Source: Gammaproteobacteria bacterium (GTDB lineage: Bacteria > Pseudomonadota > Gammaproteobacteria > Pseudomonadales > Pseudohongiellaceae). Taken from it: a stretch of 64,000 nucleotides of DNA. The translations under genes were made by a program, and so were the position numbers. Position 1 is the stretch's first letter, and the number at the start of each line of letters is the position of its first letter. Below are positions 10,416 through 19,258 of the stretch, one piece after another. The stretch is from positions 1 through 64,000 of the forward strand of contig JAUXNX010000005.1 of assembly GCA_030682575.1 (NCBI GenBank), in the 5' to 3' direction. The notes beneath the pieces are model-generated. The model worked only from the letters and a program-made list of their open reading frames with translations, was not told the origin of the DNA and did no database searches.

Positions 10416-11422
10416 TGCCACAGTACAAATTGATCATGCTGCTGTTATGGTTCGTCGCATTTGCACTGGTTGGCTGGGTGCTCAGTCAGATGCCGCTCGA
10501 CTCCATCGCACAGACCATGGAAGCACTGACATGGAGCGACTGGCTCGCGTGGAGTGCAATCAATTTCGTCATCATTCTGATCAGCACGGAGCGCTGGCGC
10601 ATGCTGACGAAGATGTTGCAACTGCCAGTGACCTTCATGCAATTGCTGCTGGTACGCCAGGCGGGACAGACTGTCAGTTTCCTCACACCTGGCCCGCAGT
10701 TCGGCGGCGAACCGTTGCAAATCTGGTGGCTGTACAAACGCTGCGGCATCGCTGTACACCATGCCGTGCTCGCGCTGGGGCTCGATAGATTCTACGAGCT
10801 GTGGATCAATTTTTCAGTGCTGATTCTTGGCATCATTCTGCTGCTGTTCTCACCAGCGCTGAACACAGCGACGAACTGGTACGACGCACTGTGGGTATTG
10901 CTCGCGCTGGTGCTGGCGATGTCGCTGATCGGCTGGAGCATTCTGCGACGACCACAGTGGATCTCACAGCGCACGGAAAAACTCGCGCAACGCTGGTTGC
11001 AGAGCCCGCGCCTGCGCAAGATCGACGATCACTGGCAGGCCCTGGGCAGTGACCTGCAAACGGCTGTGCGCACACAGAAGCCTGCGTTGCTGCGCGCATT
11101 CGCGCTGTCGCTGCTGACGTGGGGCGGTATCGTGGCGGAGATGGTGGTGGTGTTGCACATTCTCGGCATCGACGTGGCAATGTCCGGCGTGATACTCATT
11201 CTGGTGGCCACGCGCCTCGCATTGCTGTTGCCGCTGCCAGGTGGCATTGGCACATTGGAGGCATCACTGCTGTGGTCATTCCAGAGTCTTGGCTTGCCCG
11301 CGACGGCGGCTATTGGTGTGATCGCATTGATGCGGCTGCGCGATGCCATCGTACTGGTGGCAGGGCTGCTGTGTCTGCGCGCTGTCAGCAGCTCTGCCAA
11401 AAGCCCCAATCAGAACGTCTGA
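10415..11422 (+). CDS. Flippase-like integral membrane protein (LPG-synthase transmembrane / UPF0104 type)
   Basis: This is a multi-helix membrane protein of about 335 residues. The features typical of the flippase-like family are an internal TPGPQFGGEPLQIWWLYKR segment (usually TPGKAGE...) and a C-terminal LPLPGGIGTLEASLLW (usually PGGLGVxE). It starts in a TGATG overlap with the CDP-alcohol phosphatidyltransferase, and its end overlaps the 3' end of the opposing PTPS gene by 13 bp. Related proteins move lipid-linked intermediates or lysyl-PG. Here it may translocate the lipid made by its neighbour. Confidence 0.8.
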   Translation: MPQYKLIMLLLWFVAFALVGWVLSQMPLDSIAQTMEALTWSDWLAWSAINFVIILISTERWRMLTKMLQLPVTFMQLLLVRQAGQTVSFLTPGPQFGGEPLQIWWLYKRCGIAVHHAVLALGLDRFYELWINFSVLILGIILLLFSPALNTATNWYDALWVLLALVLAMSLIGWSILRRPQWISQRTEKLAQRWLQSPRLRKIDDHWQALGSDLQTAVRTQKPALLRAFALSLLTWGGIVAEMVVVLHILGIDVAMSGVILILVATRLALLLPLPGGIGTLEASLLWSFQSLGLPATAAIGVIALMRLRDAIVLVAGLLCLRAVSSSAKSPNQNV

Positions 11423-11787
11423 CGGAAAGCGGCCCAGCAGCTGTCGTTCTCCCATAGCTTCACGGTGAGTGAACCTGTGCCGGGCGGATGAATCACTGCA
11501 ATCAACTTCTCGCAGATGATACGGCTGAAATGCTCGATGCTCGGATTCAATCCGGCAAACTCGGGCTTGTCATTCAACACACAGTCGCGGAAGTAGGCAA
11601 CGATCTGGTTCAACCCCGCTTCAATCTCCACGATGTCCACAAGGTAGCCGTGCTTGTCCAGCTGCGCGGCCTCGATGCTGACTTCAGCAACATAGTGATG
11701 AGCGTGCGGAAAATTCTCCGCACCCCAGTCCCCGCCGATGAGAAAGTGTCTGGCAATGAAATCCTTGGTGACTGCTACGCTGTACAT
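11410..11787 (-). CDS. 6-pyruvoyl-tetrahydropterin synthase family protein with Glu in the catalytic Cys position
   Basis: This 125-residue T-fold protein keeps the family's zinc histidines (His in IARHFL, then HAH in FPHAHHY) and a C-terminal PTGTGSLTVKLWE-like segment (here PPGTGSLTVKLWE). In QueD and PTPS the catalytic Cys lies four residues before HGH. Here that position is Glu (E-N-F-P-H-A-H), as described for PTPS-III enzymes that form 6-hydroxymethyldihydropterin. It is the last gene of a leftward four-gene run (GTP cyclohydrolase II, RibD-type reductase, MDR dehydrogenase, this gene). True substrate unknown. Confidence 0.85.
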   Translation of the reverse strand: MYSVAVTKDFIARHFLIGGDWGAENFPHAHHYVAEVSIEAAQLDKHGYLVDIVEIEAGLNQIVAYFRDCVLNDKPEFAGLNPSIEHFSRIICEKLIAVIHPPGTGSLTVKLWENDSCWAAFRQTF

Positions 11788-11804
11788 GGTTTTTCCTTTT
11801 CGAT

Positions 11805-12842
11805 TCAGTCGTGCTTGTAAGTGAAGACCGCCTGCAGCACATCTGCCGGCATCTCGTGCAACAGTTTGTAGATCGCGACAGCATCAGAGAGCGGCACACG
11901 ATGCGTAATCAGTTTCTGCGGTTGCAGTTCGTGCAAGGTTTTCCAGCCGAGTTCGTAACGGCGTTCCTTGTCCCAGCGCCCGCTCAACTGCGGTGCAATC
12001 GTGCTGACCTGGCTGGTGATGATCTGCAGACGATTGCGATGCGCGTTGCCGCCGAGTGCCACCGTTGCACTCTTGTTGCCATACCAACTACCTATGACGA
12101 TACGACTGGCGAAACCGCTCAGATCAATCGCCAGATTCAACGCCTCCGGGGCACCGCTGACTTCGTAGATAAGATCGGCGCCGTTGCAGGCAGCAAGCTG
12201 TGATTTCAATATACCGATGTCGCTGACAGGATCGAACACCTGATGCACGCCGAGCTGCAGTGCACGTTCGCAGCGTGCGAGCACACCATCGACGGCACTC
12301 AATTGCTGCAGCGGAAATTGCGCCAGCAAGTGCGCCAATAACAATCCCACTACGCCCTGCCCCAACACAACAACGCGCTCGCCGAGTTGCGGATTGCCGT
12401 CCTGCACCAGATTGATGGCTGTCTCCATGTTGGGCAGGAACACCGCCGCCTCTGGTGCAATGCCATCGGGCAACGGTATCACCGCGTCACGCGCGGCGAT
12501 GAAGTGACTCGCGTGCGGCTGAAAGGAAAACACTACTTTGCCCAGCCACCACGAATCCACATCGGCACCGACCTGCAGCACACGACCGACACACGCATAA
12601 CCATATTGCAGAGGATAGGTCGCCTGCTCCTGCATGCCATCAATGCTGGCGTCCAGCGCCATGTGCGCGGGAATATGCCCGCGATACACGAGCATTTCCG
12701 TACCCGCACTGATCGCAGAGCACAGAGTCTGCACCAACAGTTCGCCGTGGGCAGGCATCGGCAGCATTTGCTCGCGTACTTCCACTTGATGCGGTTGGAT
12801 GAACCACAGTTGCTTTGCCAATGTGGGCGATGCGGCTCTCAT
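11805..12842 (-). CDS. Medium-chain (MDR) alcohol dehydrogenase-like oxidoreductase
   Basis: This 345-residue protein has an N-terminal GroES-like domain (SAISAGTEMLVYRGHIP, similar in style to BchC-type MDR proteins, without the classic GHE zinc motif) and a Rossmann domain with VVVLGQGVVGLLLAHLL. It is therefore an NAD(P)-dependent oxidoreductase, possibly zinc-free. Its ATG overlaps the stop of the upstream RibD-type gene (ATGA), and it ends 17 bp before the PTPS-like gene. It probably oxidises or reduces a pathway intermediate of the cluster. The substrate cannot be inferred. Confidence 0.85.
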   Translation of the reverse strand: MRAASPTLAKQLWFIQPHQVEVREQMLPMPAHGELLVQTLCSAISAGTEMLVYRGHIPAHMALDASIDGMQEQATYPLQYGYACVGRVLQVGADVDSWWLGKVVFSFQPHASHFIAARDAVIPLPDGIAPEAAVFLPNMETAINLVQDGNPQLGERVVVLGQGVVGLLLAHLLAQFPLQQLSAVDGVLARCERALQLGVHQVFDPVSDIGILKSQLAACNGADLIYEVSGAPEALNLAIDLSGFASRIVIGSWYGNKSATVALGGNAHRNRLQIITSQVSTIAPQLSGRWDKERRYELGWKTLHELQPQKLITHRVPLSDAVAIYKLLHEMPADVLQAVFTYKHD

Positions 12843-13561
12843 GACGGTTCCCCACTGTAGCGAAGATTACCCCACATGACGAAATCGTCGCCAAGCTTTT
12901 CCATGAACACGGGTGCAATGCGCGGCAACGCGGCGCGGTTCGCAAAACCCATCTCGCCCACGGCCTTGTAACCCCCTGCAAGTGTCGGAGCAATCGTCAG
13001 TACGAGTGCGTCCACAAGTTGTTCCTTCAGAAACGCGGTGATGACATTGGCGCCGCCTTCCACCATCAACGAGTGAATGCCACGATGTTTCAATTCGCGC
13101 AGTGCCTCATGCAGACACACACGCCCCTCGGTATCGCCGGGCAATGTGATGATGTCGAGTTCAGAGTCTGTCCTGCTGGCTGCATCGCGACTGCTCAGCA
13201 CCCAGCAGCGCTTGTCACTGAGATGGCACAGGCGCGCAGCAGCAGGAATGCGCAGATGACTGTCGAGCACAATCGGCTGCGGGCTTGGCCCGGTCCACTG
13301 ACGCACATTGAGCTGCGGGTCATCGGCGAGCACAGTGCCGATGCCGACCAGAATGCCATCGTGCAGACTGCGCAAATGATGAGTCAAACGGGTGGATTCT
13401 TCGCCACTCAACGCGAGCGATTCACCGGCACGCAGTGTGATGCTGCCGTCCCAGCTCTGCGCATAACTGAGCGTGACGAAGGGCCGTTCAGAGTCGTGGA
13501 AACGATCCCGGTTGTCGGCCAGCCACTGCTCAATTTGCTGATTGAGGTTCATGCGGTTCAC
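12839..13561 (-). CDS. RibD C-terminal-type pyrimidine reductase (stand-alone)
   Basis: This 240-residue protein matches the dihydrofolate-reductase-like C-terminal half of RibD: VTLSYAQSWDGSITLRAGES at the N-terminus, GIGTVLADDPQLNVR, and the signature HSLMVEGGANVITAFL. The deaminase half of RibD is absent. Known relatives reduce the ribosyl side chain of the aminopyrimidine made by GTP cyclohydrolase II, the enzyme type encoded just upstream. Its start overlaps the ribA-like gene by 32 bp, so the pair is tightly coupled. It may serve a side pathway rather than riboflavin itself. Confidence 0.85.
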   Translation of the reverse strand: MNRMNLNQQIEQWLADNRDRFHDSERPFVTLSYAQSWDGSITLRAGESLALSGEESTRLTHHLRSLHDGILVGIGTVLADDPQLNVRQWTGPSPQPIVLDSHLRIPAAARLCHLSDKRCWVLSSRDAASRTDSELDIITLPGDTEGRVCLHEALRELKHRGIHSLMVEGGANVITAFLKEQLVDALVLTIAPTLAGGYKAVGEMGFANRAALPRIAPVFMEKLGDDFVMWGNLRYSGEPS

Positions 13562-14195
13562 TTATGGTGTTTGGTGAAAGCGCGGGGGGAAATGGCATGG
13601 GACGCAGCATGTGATCCATGCGCCTGGCCTTGGTCAGAAGATATTGTGCATTCTCAGGATTGACTGCGCCTTCGAGTGACACGCGCGCGGTGACGCGAAT
13701 GCCTTCTGCTTCCAGCGCGCTGATCTTCAGCGGATTGTTTGTCATCAGGCGCACGGACTTGACCAGCAGGTCGTCGAGGATGCGCGCAGCAATGGAGTAC
13801 TCGCGTTCATCCGCGCCGTGACCCAGCATGAGGTTTGCATCCACCGTGTCGTAGCCCTGGTCCTGCAGATTGTATGCCTTGAGCTTCTCCAGCAGACCGA
13901 TGCCACGCCCCTCCTGGCGCAGATAGACAATCACGCCCTGCCCCTCGCTCGCCACCAGTGCCATCGAGCGGTGCAACTGCTCACCACAGTCGCAGCGCTG
14001 CGACCCCATGACATCGCCTGTGAAACACTCGGAGTGAATACGCACAAGCACATTCTCGGACTGTGCCAAATCTCCCATGCAGAAGGCCAGGTGCTCCTTG
14101 TTGTCGAGAGTATTGGTGTAGTAGCAGAGCTGAAAATCCCCGTATTCAGTAGGAATCCGGGCACAAGTCATGCGTGTGACAGTTGGTTTTGACAT
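13530..14195 (-). CDS. ribA: GTP cyclohydrolase II
   Basis: About 221 residues have all the GTPCH II landmarks: zinc cysteines in C-x10-C-x-C (HSECFTGDVMGSQRCDCGEQ), the GTP-binding and catalytic YLRQEGRGIGLLEKL, and the C-terminal MTNNPLKISALEAEGI. It converts GTP to 2,5-diamino-6-ribosylamino-pyrimidinone phosphate with formate and pyrophosphate release. I chose the start at 14195 (MSKPTVTRMT). An in-frame ATG at 14240 would add a Pro/Cys-rich stretch. It heads the leftward operon and is divergent from the glycosyltransferase gene across about 96 bp. It may be a paralogue dedicated to this cluster rather than the riboflavin enzyme. Confidence 0.9.
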   Translation of the reverse strand: MSKPTVTRMTCARIPTEYGDFQLCYYTNTLDNKEHLAFCMGDLAQSENVLVRIHSECFTGDVMGSQRCDCGEQLHRSMALVASEGQGVIVYLRQEGRGIGLLEKLKAYNLQDQGYDTVDANLMLGHGADEREYSIAARILDDLLVKSVRLMTNNPLKISALEAEGIRVTARVSLEGAVNPENAQYLLTKARRMDHMLRPMPFPPALSPNTISEPHEPQSAN

Positions 14196-14291
14196 GGCGG
14201 AGAATGGTACGGCGCAAGGGGGCAAAGGGCAAGGTGCCACCCCCCTTAGTTTTGACTACAATGATCCTCCTCTCCCTACCCGGACTGCTTT

Positions 14292-15353
14292 GTGATCTCT
14301 GCCGCTCCTGCCACTGTTTACTTCGCCATCCCCGGCGACATCCAGACTCTCACTGGTGGCTACGGCTATGACCGACGCCTGATCGCCGGGCTGGATCAGT
14401 TGGGAATGCAGGTAGCCAGGTTACAGTTGTCAGGTCTTTTCCCTATGCCCGACGCCGCAGCGGTGGCCGATGCCGATGCCCGCTTCAATGCCCTGCCCGA
14501 TGGCGCCATCGTGCTTGCCGACGGCCTTGCGTATGGAGTTATGGACCAGATCGCCGAGCAACATTGCAAGCGCCTGCGGATCATCGCGCTGTGTCACCAT
14601 CCGCTGGCATTGGAGGCAGGACTATCGCAGGAGCAGTCGCAGAAGCTGCATGATTCCGAGAAACGGGCACTGGATGCTGCCGTTGCAGTAGTGGTGACCA
14701 GTGCTGCAACCGCAACTTTGTTGAATCAACAATTCGCGATTCCAGATTCGAAAATCACGGTAGCCCAGCCAGGGACAGACCGGCAGCCCTTCGCTGCCTG
14801 CAGCGGCAACCCCCCGAGGTTGCTCACCGTTGCCACACTCACTCCGCGCAAGGCACACGACGTGCTCATCGACGCACTCGCACAGATCCGTCATCTGCCC
14901 TGGGTGGCGCGCTTTGTCGGTGGCAGCGAGTTCGATCCTGAGTGGGCGTCGCAGTTGCAGGAGAAAGCGAACGCCTACCGATTTGGCAAACGTATTGAGT
15001 TAGTTGGGGCACTTTCAGACTTGAGTGGCGAGTATGCGAGTGCCGACGCGTTCGTGCTGCCGTCGTTGTTCGAGGGTTACGGCATGGTGTTCGCCGAGGC
15101 GTTGTCGTTCGGTTTGCCAATTGTCGCAGCGCGTGCAGGAGCGGTGCCCGATGTGGTGCCGGAATCTGCAGGCATGCTCGTGCCGCCTGGCGATGTGGAC
15201 GCACTTGCAGATACATTGGCAACGCTGCTGAAAGACATGCCGCTGCGCAATCGTTTGCAGCATGGCGCGCAGCAGGCTGCTGTGAAGTTGCCGGAATGGA
15301 ATGACACGGCGGCTATCGTCGCCAACCTTATACAAGAAGTGAGGAACAGATGA
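14292..15353 (+). CDS. Family 4-type glycosyltransferase
   Basis: This 353-residue GT-B enzyme starts at GTG (14292). It has an N-terminal acceptor domain, then the donor domain with LLTVATLTPRKAHDVLIDAL and the hallmark E-x7-E block (PSLFEGYGMVFAEALSFGLPIVA). It transfers a sugar from a nucleotide donor with retention of configuration. A TACAAT at 14257-14262 could be a -10 box, but no clear -35 is visible. Its stop overlaps the next gene's ATG. The divergent GTP cyclohydrolase II operon suggests a glycosylated pterin- or pyrimidine-type product or a glycolipid, which is inference. Confidence 0.87.
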   Translation: MISAAPATVYFAIPGDIQTLTGGYGYDRRLIAGLDQLGMQVARLQLSGLFPMPDAAAVADADARFNALPDGAIVLADGLAYGVMDQIAEQHCKRLRIIALCHHPLALEAGLSQEQSQKLHDSEKRALDAAVAVVVTSAATATLLNQQFAIPDSKITVAQPGTDRQPFAACSGNPPRLLTVATLTPRKAHDVLIDALAQIRHLPWVARFVGGSEFDPEWASQLQEKANAYRFGKRIELVGALSDLSGEYASADAFVLPSLFEGYGMVFAEALSFGLPIVAARAGAVPDVVPESAGMLVPPGDVDALADTLATLLKDMPLRNRLQHGAQQAAVKLPEWNDTAAIVANLIQEVRNR

Positions 15354-16159
15354 GCGGATTTTCAGTGACGTGGCTGGACCTGCGCGAAGGCGCCGACTTT
15401 GCTGCGCGTGACAAGACTCTTGCTGCACGCGCGCTGCAATGGATGAGTGCATATGCAGATGCAATTCCTCTTATCGTCGATCTTGGTTCAGGTACAGGCT
15501 CCACGCTGCGCGCTCTTACGGCATTGGGTGCAGAGGACTGTGCCAAGAATCTGGTCTGGCGCCTGGTCGATCACGATCCCGCATTACTCAACGAAGCGCT
15601 GCGCCGTCATGGCAAGACTCACGTCATCGAAGACTATGAAGCAGATTTGCTGGCCATCGATTCTCTGCCGTTGACTGGCGCACGACTGGTGTCGGCCTCG
15701 GCGCTGTTCGATCTGGTGTCCCGCAACGTAGTGGATAAACTCGCCGCAAGACTCGCACAGCAAGGCACGGCTCTCTACGCTGCACTCAACTATGATGGCT
15801 GCACGCAGTGGAATCCTCCGCATCCCCTGGATAGTGATGTACTGGAGGCATTCAACAAGGATCAGAGGCGCGACAAAGGATTAGGCATGGCACTCGGCAC
15901 GGATTCAGGCTCTTACCTGAAAGCGGCGTTCGAGAAGCAGGGCTACGAAGTACAGATGGCGGACAGTCCATGGACACTCGGCACGGAAAATCGAGCGATG
16001 GTGGAAGCGTTGATAGACGGCATTGCATCGGCAGTGGCAACTGGCTACGGTCTGAACCCCGAAGCACTGCACCACTGGAAACAATTCCGTCTGCAAAATG
16101 CGGCAACCGGCACCTGCATAGTCGGCCACAACGACATCCTGGCGCTACCGCTCTCTTGA
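15350..16159 (+). CDS. Class I SAM-dependent methyltransferase
   Basis: This 269-residue protein has a Rossmann-fold SAM site, IVDLGSGTGSTLRAL (motif I), an acidic motif II (WRLVDHDPALL) and a post-II segment TGARLVSASALFDLVS. It overlaps the glycosyltransferase stop by 4 bp (ATGA), giving a two-gene operon. It likely methylates the product or an intermediate of the surrounding pathway. The target atom is not predictable. No membrane segments are visible. Confidence 0.83.
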   Translation: MSGFSVTWLDLREGADFAARDKTLAARALQWMSAYADAIPLIVDLGSGTGSTLRALTALGAEDCAKNLVWRLVDHDPALLNEALRRHGKTHVIEDYEADLLAIDSLPLTGARLVSASALFDLVSRNVVDKLAARLAQQGTALYAALNYDGCTQWNPPHPLDSDVLEAFNKDQRRDKGLGMALGTDSGSYLKAAFEKQGYEVQMADSPWTLGTENRAMVEALIDGIASAVATGYGLNPEALHHWKQFRLQNAATGTCIVGHNDILALPLS

Positions 16160-16341
16160 CCTCGCTGTGAAAGCGAGCCTTCAGTCACCTGCCCAATGTA
16201 ACTCTGTGTGCGCCAGCCAACAGTGGTCCATGCATCCCCTCAGTATAGTTCCTGCGATCATCAAAAGTCCTGCTGCACAGTACCAATACCGGTGCGCGAG
16301 GCAGGCCTTCATTTCATCTCAAAAGTATTACGGAGTTCCTC

Positions 16342-17469
16342 ATGACCAGTTTCATCAACACCCTAAGGCAAAAGGCGGCATTCGCCCTGCTGCCACTGCT
16401 TCTGCTGGTCCTGCATTCAGGCAGCGTGCAGGCCGCAGCATCACCAAGCTACTCCGCCACCGCCAGTGGCACTACCAGCCGCCTCTCCCTGTCCATCACG
16501 ATCAATGTGGCAGATGCGGACCTGGGCAAGAGCGGCAATTACTACGTCGGCTTCAATCACAGCGGCAGCTGGTACTTCAACACCCCAGCGGGCTGGGTTC
16601 CCTTTTACAATGGCGCAGTGCCGATTTATGCGTCAGGTTCACTGATCAGTGGAACAGCCCCGTTACTCAACAATGAGAACATGTCCGCCTTTATCGGAGC
16701 GCAGCTCTATATCGGCTACGGTTTGACTGAAAGTGACATGGTCAACAACAGCAAATACGCGCTGGTCTACACCGTGACCGGAGAAACCGCAATCGTGGGA
16801 CCCGCTCCTGTGCTGCTGGGCACCTCGGGCAACTTTGCGATCCTGGCGAAAACCGCTGTGTCCACTGTCCCCACATCAGCCATCACAGGCGATGTTGGCG
16901 TGAGTCCTGCGGCCACATCATTCCTGACTGGCTTCTCCCTGACCGCAGTAGGAACCACCTCTGCAACATCACCACAGGTCACGGGCAGTCTGTATGGTGC
17001 CGACATGACACCTCCTACCAACTCCAACCTGACGACCGCAGTGCTGGACATGCAGACGGCTTATACCGATGCGGCGGGACGCCCGACTCCGGACTTCCTG
17101 AATCTGGGTACCGGCAATATCGGTGGCAGAACACTCCCGGGCGGACTGTACAAGTGGGGCAGCTCGGTAACCATACCAGGCAATGTCACCATCTCCGGCG
17201 GTGCCAATGATGTCTGGATATTCCAGGTGTCGGGTGACCTGAGCATGAGCGCGAATCAGCGCATCAACCTCACAGGCGGTGCACAGGCCAAGAACATCTT
17301 CTGGCAGGTAGCCGGCGAAGTGCTCATCGGTGCCGGCGCGCACTTTGAAGGCAACATTCTCTCGCAAACGTCGATCACCCTGCAGACCGGTGCTTCATTG
17401 CACGGCAGAGCGCTGGCTCAGACCATGGTGGCGCTGGACAAGGCCACGGTAACGAAGCCTGCTCCATAA
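16342..17469 (+). CDS. Exported DUF3494 (ice-binding-like) protein with an extra N-terminal domain
   Basis: This 375-residue protein starts after ACGGAG with a clear signal peptide (FALLPLLLLVLHSGSVQAAA). Residues about 32-155 form a domain I do not recognise (YYVGFNHSGSWYFNTPAGWVPF). Residues about 160-372 match the DUF3494 beta-solenoid: FAILAKTAVSTVPTSAITG, then LPGGLYKWGSSVTIPGNVTI, ANDVWIFQVSGDLSMSA and a final GASLHGRALAQTMVALD. DUF3494 proteins bind ice or act as adhesins. Cold or brine habitat is suggested but not proven. No anchor or sorting tail is visible. Confidence 0.85.
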   Translation: MTSFINTLRQKAAFALLPLLLLVLHSGSVQAAASPSYSATASGTTSRLSLSITINVADADLGKSGNYYVGFNHSGSWYFNTPAGWVPFYNGAVPIYASGSLISGTAPLLNNENMSAFIGAQLYIGYGLTESDMVNNSKYALVYTVTGETAIVGPAPVLLGTSGNFAILAKTAVSTVPTSAITGDVGVSPAATSFLTGFSLTAVGTTSATSPQVTGSLYGADMTPPTNSNLTTAVLDMQTAYTDAAGRPTPDFLNLGTGNIGGRTLPGGLYKWGSSVTIPGNVTISGGANDVWIFQVSGDLSMSANQRINLTGGAQAKNIFWQVAGEVLIGAGAHFEGNILSQTSITLQTGASLHGRALAQTMVALDKATVTKPAP

Positions 17470-17482
17470 GAGATGACCTGAG

Positions 17483-17537
17483 AAAAATTGGGGTCAGAGC
17501 AAAATTAATCTGTAATTTTGCTCTGACCCCAATTTTT
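17483..17537. repeat. Long REP-like palindrome that also works as a terminator
   Basis: A perfect 25-bp inverted repeat (17483-17507 with 17513-17537) encloses a 5-nt loop. Its core is GGGGTCAGAGCAAAATTA. A diverged partial copy (AAATTTTCTCTGACCC) lies at about 17545-17560. Similar GGGGTCAGAG palindromes occur beside REP-associated tyrosine transposases in other genomes, though none is encoded here. Ending in a T run, it also separates the converging ice-binding-like and sulfatase genes. Confidence 0.8.
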
Positions 17538-17563
17538 TTATCCCAAATTTTCTCTGACCCTGC

Positions 17564-19213
17564 TTATTGGGAGAATGAGAACGCCTCGATGAAGTTATCC
17601 CGCACCGCATCCATCCGCCACACCGGCGCATCATCCTCTGGCAGCATCCCGTCGCTCCACTGCCAGTGCGTGATCGCTTCCATCACCCCCGGATCGCGCG
17701 CGATCATGTGCACCAGCACGTCCTTGTTCTCCGACTCATCCGTCACGTAGGGCATCGGCTGGTGATCGCCGATGATCATCACCACCAGATTGTCATCGCC
17801 GAACGTCGTCACGTAAGACACCAGCATGTTCAAGACGTAGGCAATCGAATCGCGATAGCCCTTCAGCACCTTGTCCTTGTCCTGCCACATCACCTCGGGC
17901 GCTTCACCTGAACTGGCCTGCGCATTGAACACCGAGCCATCGCCTACCGCATTCCAGTCGATCACCTCGGGAATCGGCACCCACGGCGCGTGAGAGGAGA
18001 TCAACGCAATCTCTGCCATCACCGTTGTGCGCGGGCTGGATGTGCGTGGATCGTGCGTGCGCTCCTCCTGCTGGAAGCGCGCCATCGTGAACTGATCCGG
18101 CATCGTCACGTAATTGAAGGGCAGCCCCTGATAATTCAGTTCTACTGCCGCATATATCTTGTCATAGCCGTAGTACTGCCCCTCCGGCCACGCCAGCGTG
18201 ATCGCGGGCATCACCCCTATCGTGCGCCACCCGGCACGGTTGAACAGCCGCACCAACGACGGTCGCTCGCTGATCATCAGACTGTCGTAGCGAATCTGGC
18301 TGTCGATCCACAGGCCCGACAGCGCCGTGCCGTGGGCAAGCCAGCTGATGCCGCCCACCGTGGGAGAAGTCAGAAAGCCACTGCGCGACTGATAGCCCTG
18401 CGCCGCCAGCGTGGCTGTCGCCTGCTCCAGCACCGGCTTGATGTGGGGTGCGTAATCATCGCTGTCCAGCACGATGCGACCGTAGGACTCCACGAACACC
18501 ACCAGCACATCCTTGCCCCGCAGTGTGCCGAACAGCGCATCACCTGGCACGTCCGCATAGGCATCGACATTCACCACCTCGCGGAACTCGCGCAGCTCCG
18601 CAAAGCTCGTCATGGTGTGTCTCACGTGCATCGCCAACTGGTCATAGAAGTAGCGCGACGCCCCCGGCCAGCCGCTGAACGACAACCCCATCCACACCAC
18701 CAGTCCTGCCAGCAGCGCCACGCCATATGCCCTGGGCGCCTTCTGCAGCATCCGCTGCACCCGCCCCAGCGCGAGCCAGCTCAGCACCACGATCAGCACC
18801 ACCAGCAAGACCAGCAGCAACGCCACCAACAGCGCACCGATCCGGCCGATCGACGAACTCAGCAGATTCATCCCGGCCGAGAGCAGATAGGTATCCAGCA
18901 CCGGATTGAAGGGCCGCGCAAACACCATGAAAGCAGACATATCGGCAATCCTGAACACGATCCCCGCCGCCAGCAGCGCCGCCGCAAGGCAACGCAGGAT
19001 GAGGCCGTTGCGGCCCGGCACCAGCAGAAGCAGGCCGACCACCACGATCTCCAGCGGGAAATAGGTCCAGGACCACCAGCCGATCCAGCTGAGGCGGTTG
19101 GGAATCACAAAGGCAGAGAAGAGGAAGAACAGGGCAAGGACGTTCAGGGCAACCTGCAGGGGGCGACGCAACGGGACGCTGACAGCATTGATGTCCGAGG
19201 GATGTGGATCCAT
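17564..19213 (-). CDS. Membrane-anchored sulfatase / alkaline-phosphatase superfamily protein
   Basis: In this 549-residue protein five predicted transmembrane helices fill about residues 20-190, followed by a periplasmic catalytic domain of the LTA-synthase/sulfatase type. It has an entry motif DVLVVFVESYGR, a candidate nucleophile in FLTSPTVGGISWLAHGT, and the metal site VVMIIGDHQPM near the C-terminus. Relatives transfer phosphoglycerol or phosphoethanolamine to membrane glycans, or hydrolyse sulfate or phosphate esters. The substrate is unknown. It is monocistronic, ends against the REP-like palindrome and starts 147 bp before the tRNA gene. Confidence 0.85.
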   Translation of the reverse strand: MDPHPSDINAVSVPLRRPLQVALNVLALFFLFSAFVIPNRLSWIGWWSWTYFPLEIVVVGLLLLVPGRNGLILRCLAAALLAAGIVFRIADMSAFMVFARPFNPVLDTYLLSAGMNLLSSSIGRIGALLVALLLVLLVVLIVVLSWLALGRVQRMLQKAPRAYGVALLAGLVVWMGLSFSGWPGASRYFYDQLAMHVRHTMTSFAELREFREVVNVDAYADVPGDALFGTLRGKDVLVVFVESYGRIVLDSDDYAPHIKPVLEQATATLAAQGYQSRSGFLTSPTVGGISWLAHGTALSGLWIDSQIRYDSLMISERPSLVRLFNRAGWRTIGVMPAITLAWPEGQYYGYDKIYAAVELNYQGLPFNYVTMPDQFTMARFQQEERTHDPRTSSPRTTVMAEIALISSHAPWVPIPEVIDWNAVGDGSVFNAQASSGEAPEVMWQDKDKVLKGYRDSIAYVLNMLVSYVTTFGDDNLVVMIIGDHQPMPYVTDESENKDVLVHMIARDPGVMEAITHWQWSDGMLPEDDAPVWRMDAVRDNFIEAFSFSQ

Positions 19214-19258
19214 GCGAGGCTGCTTTCTTCAGGTTGGGGGTTGATCGGGGTCGGCCGT

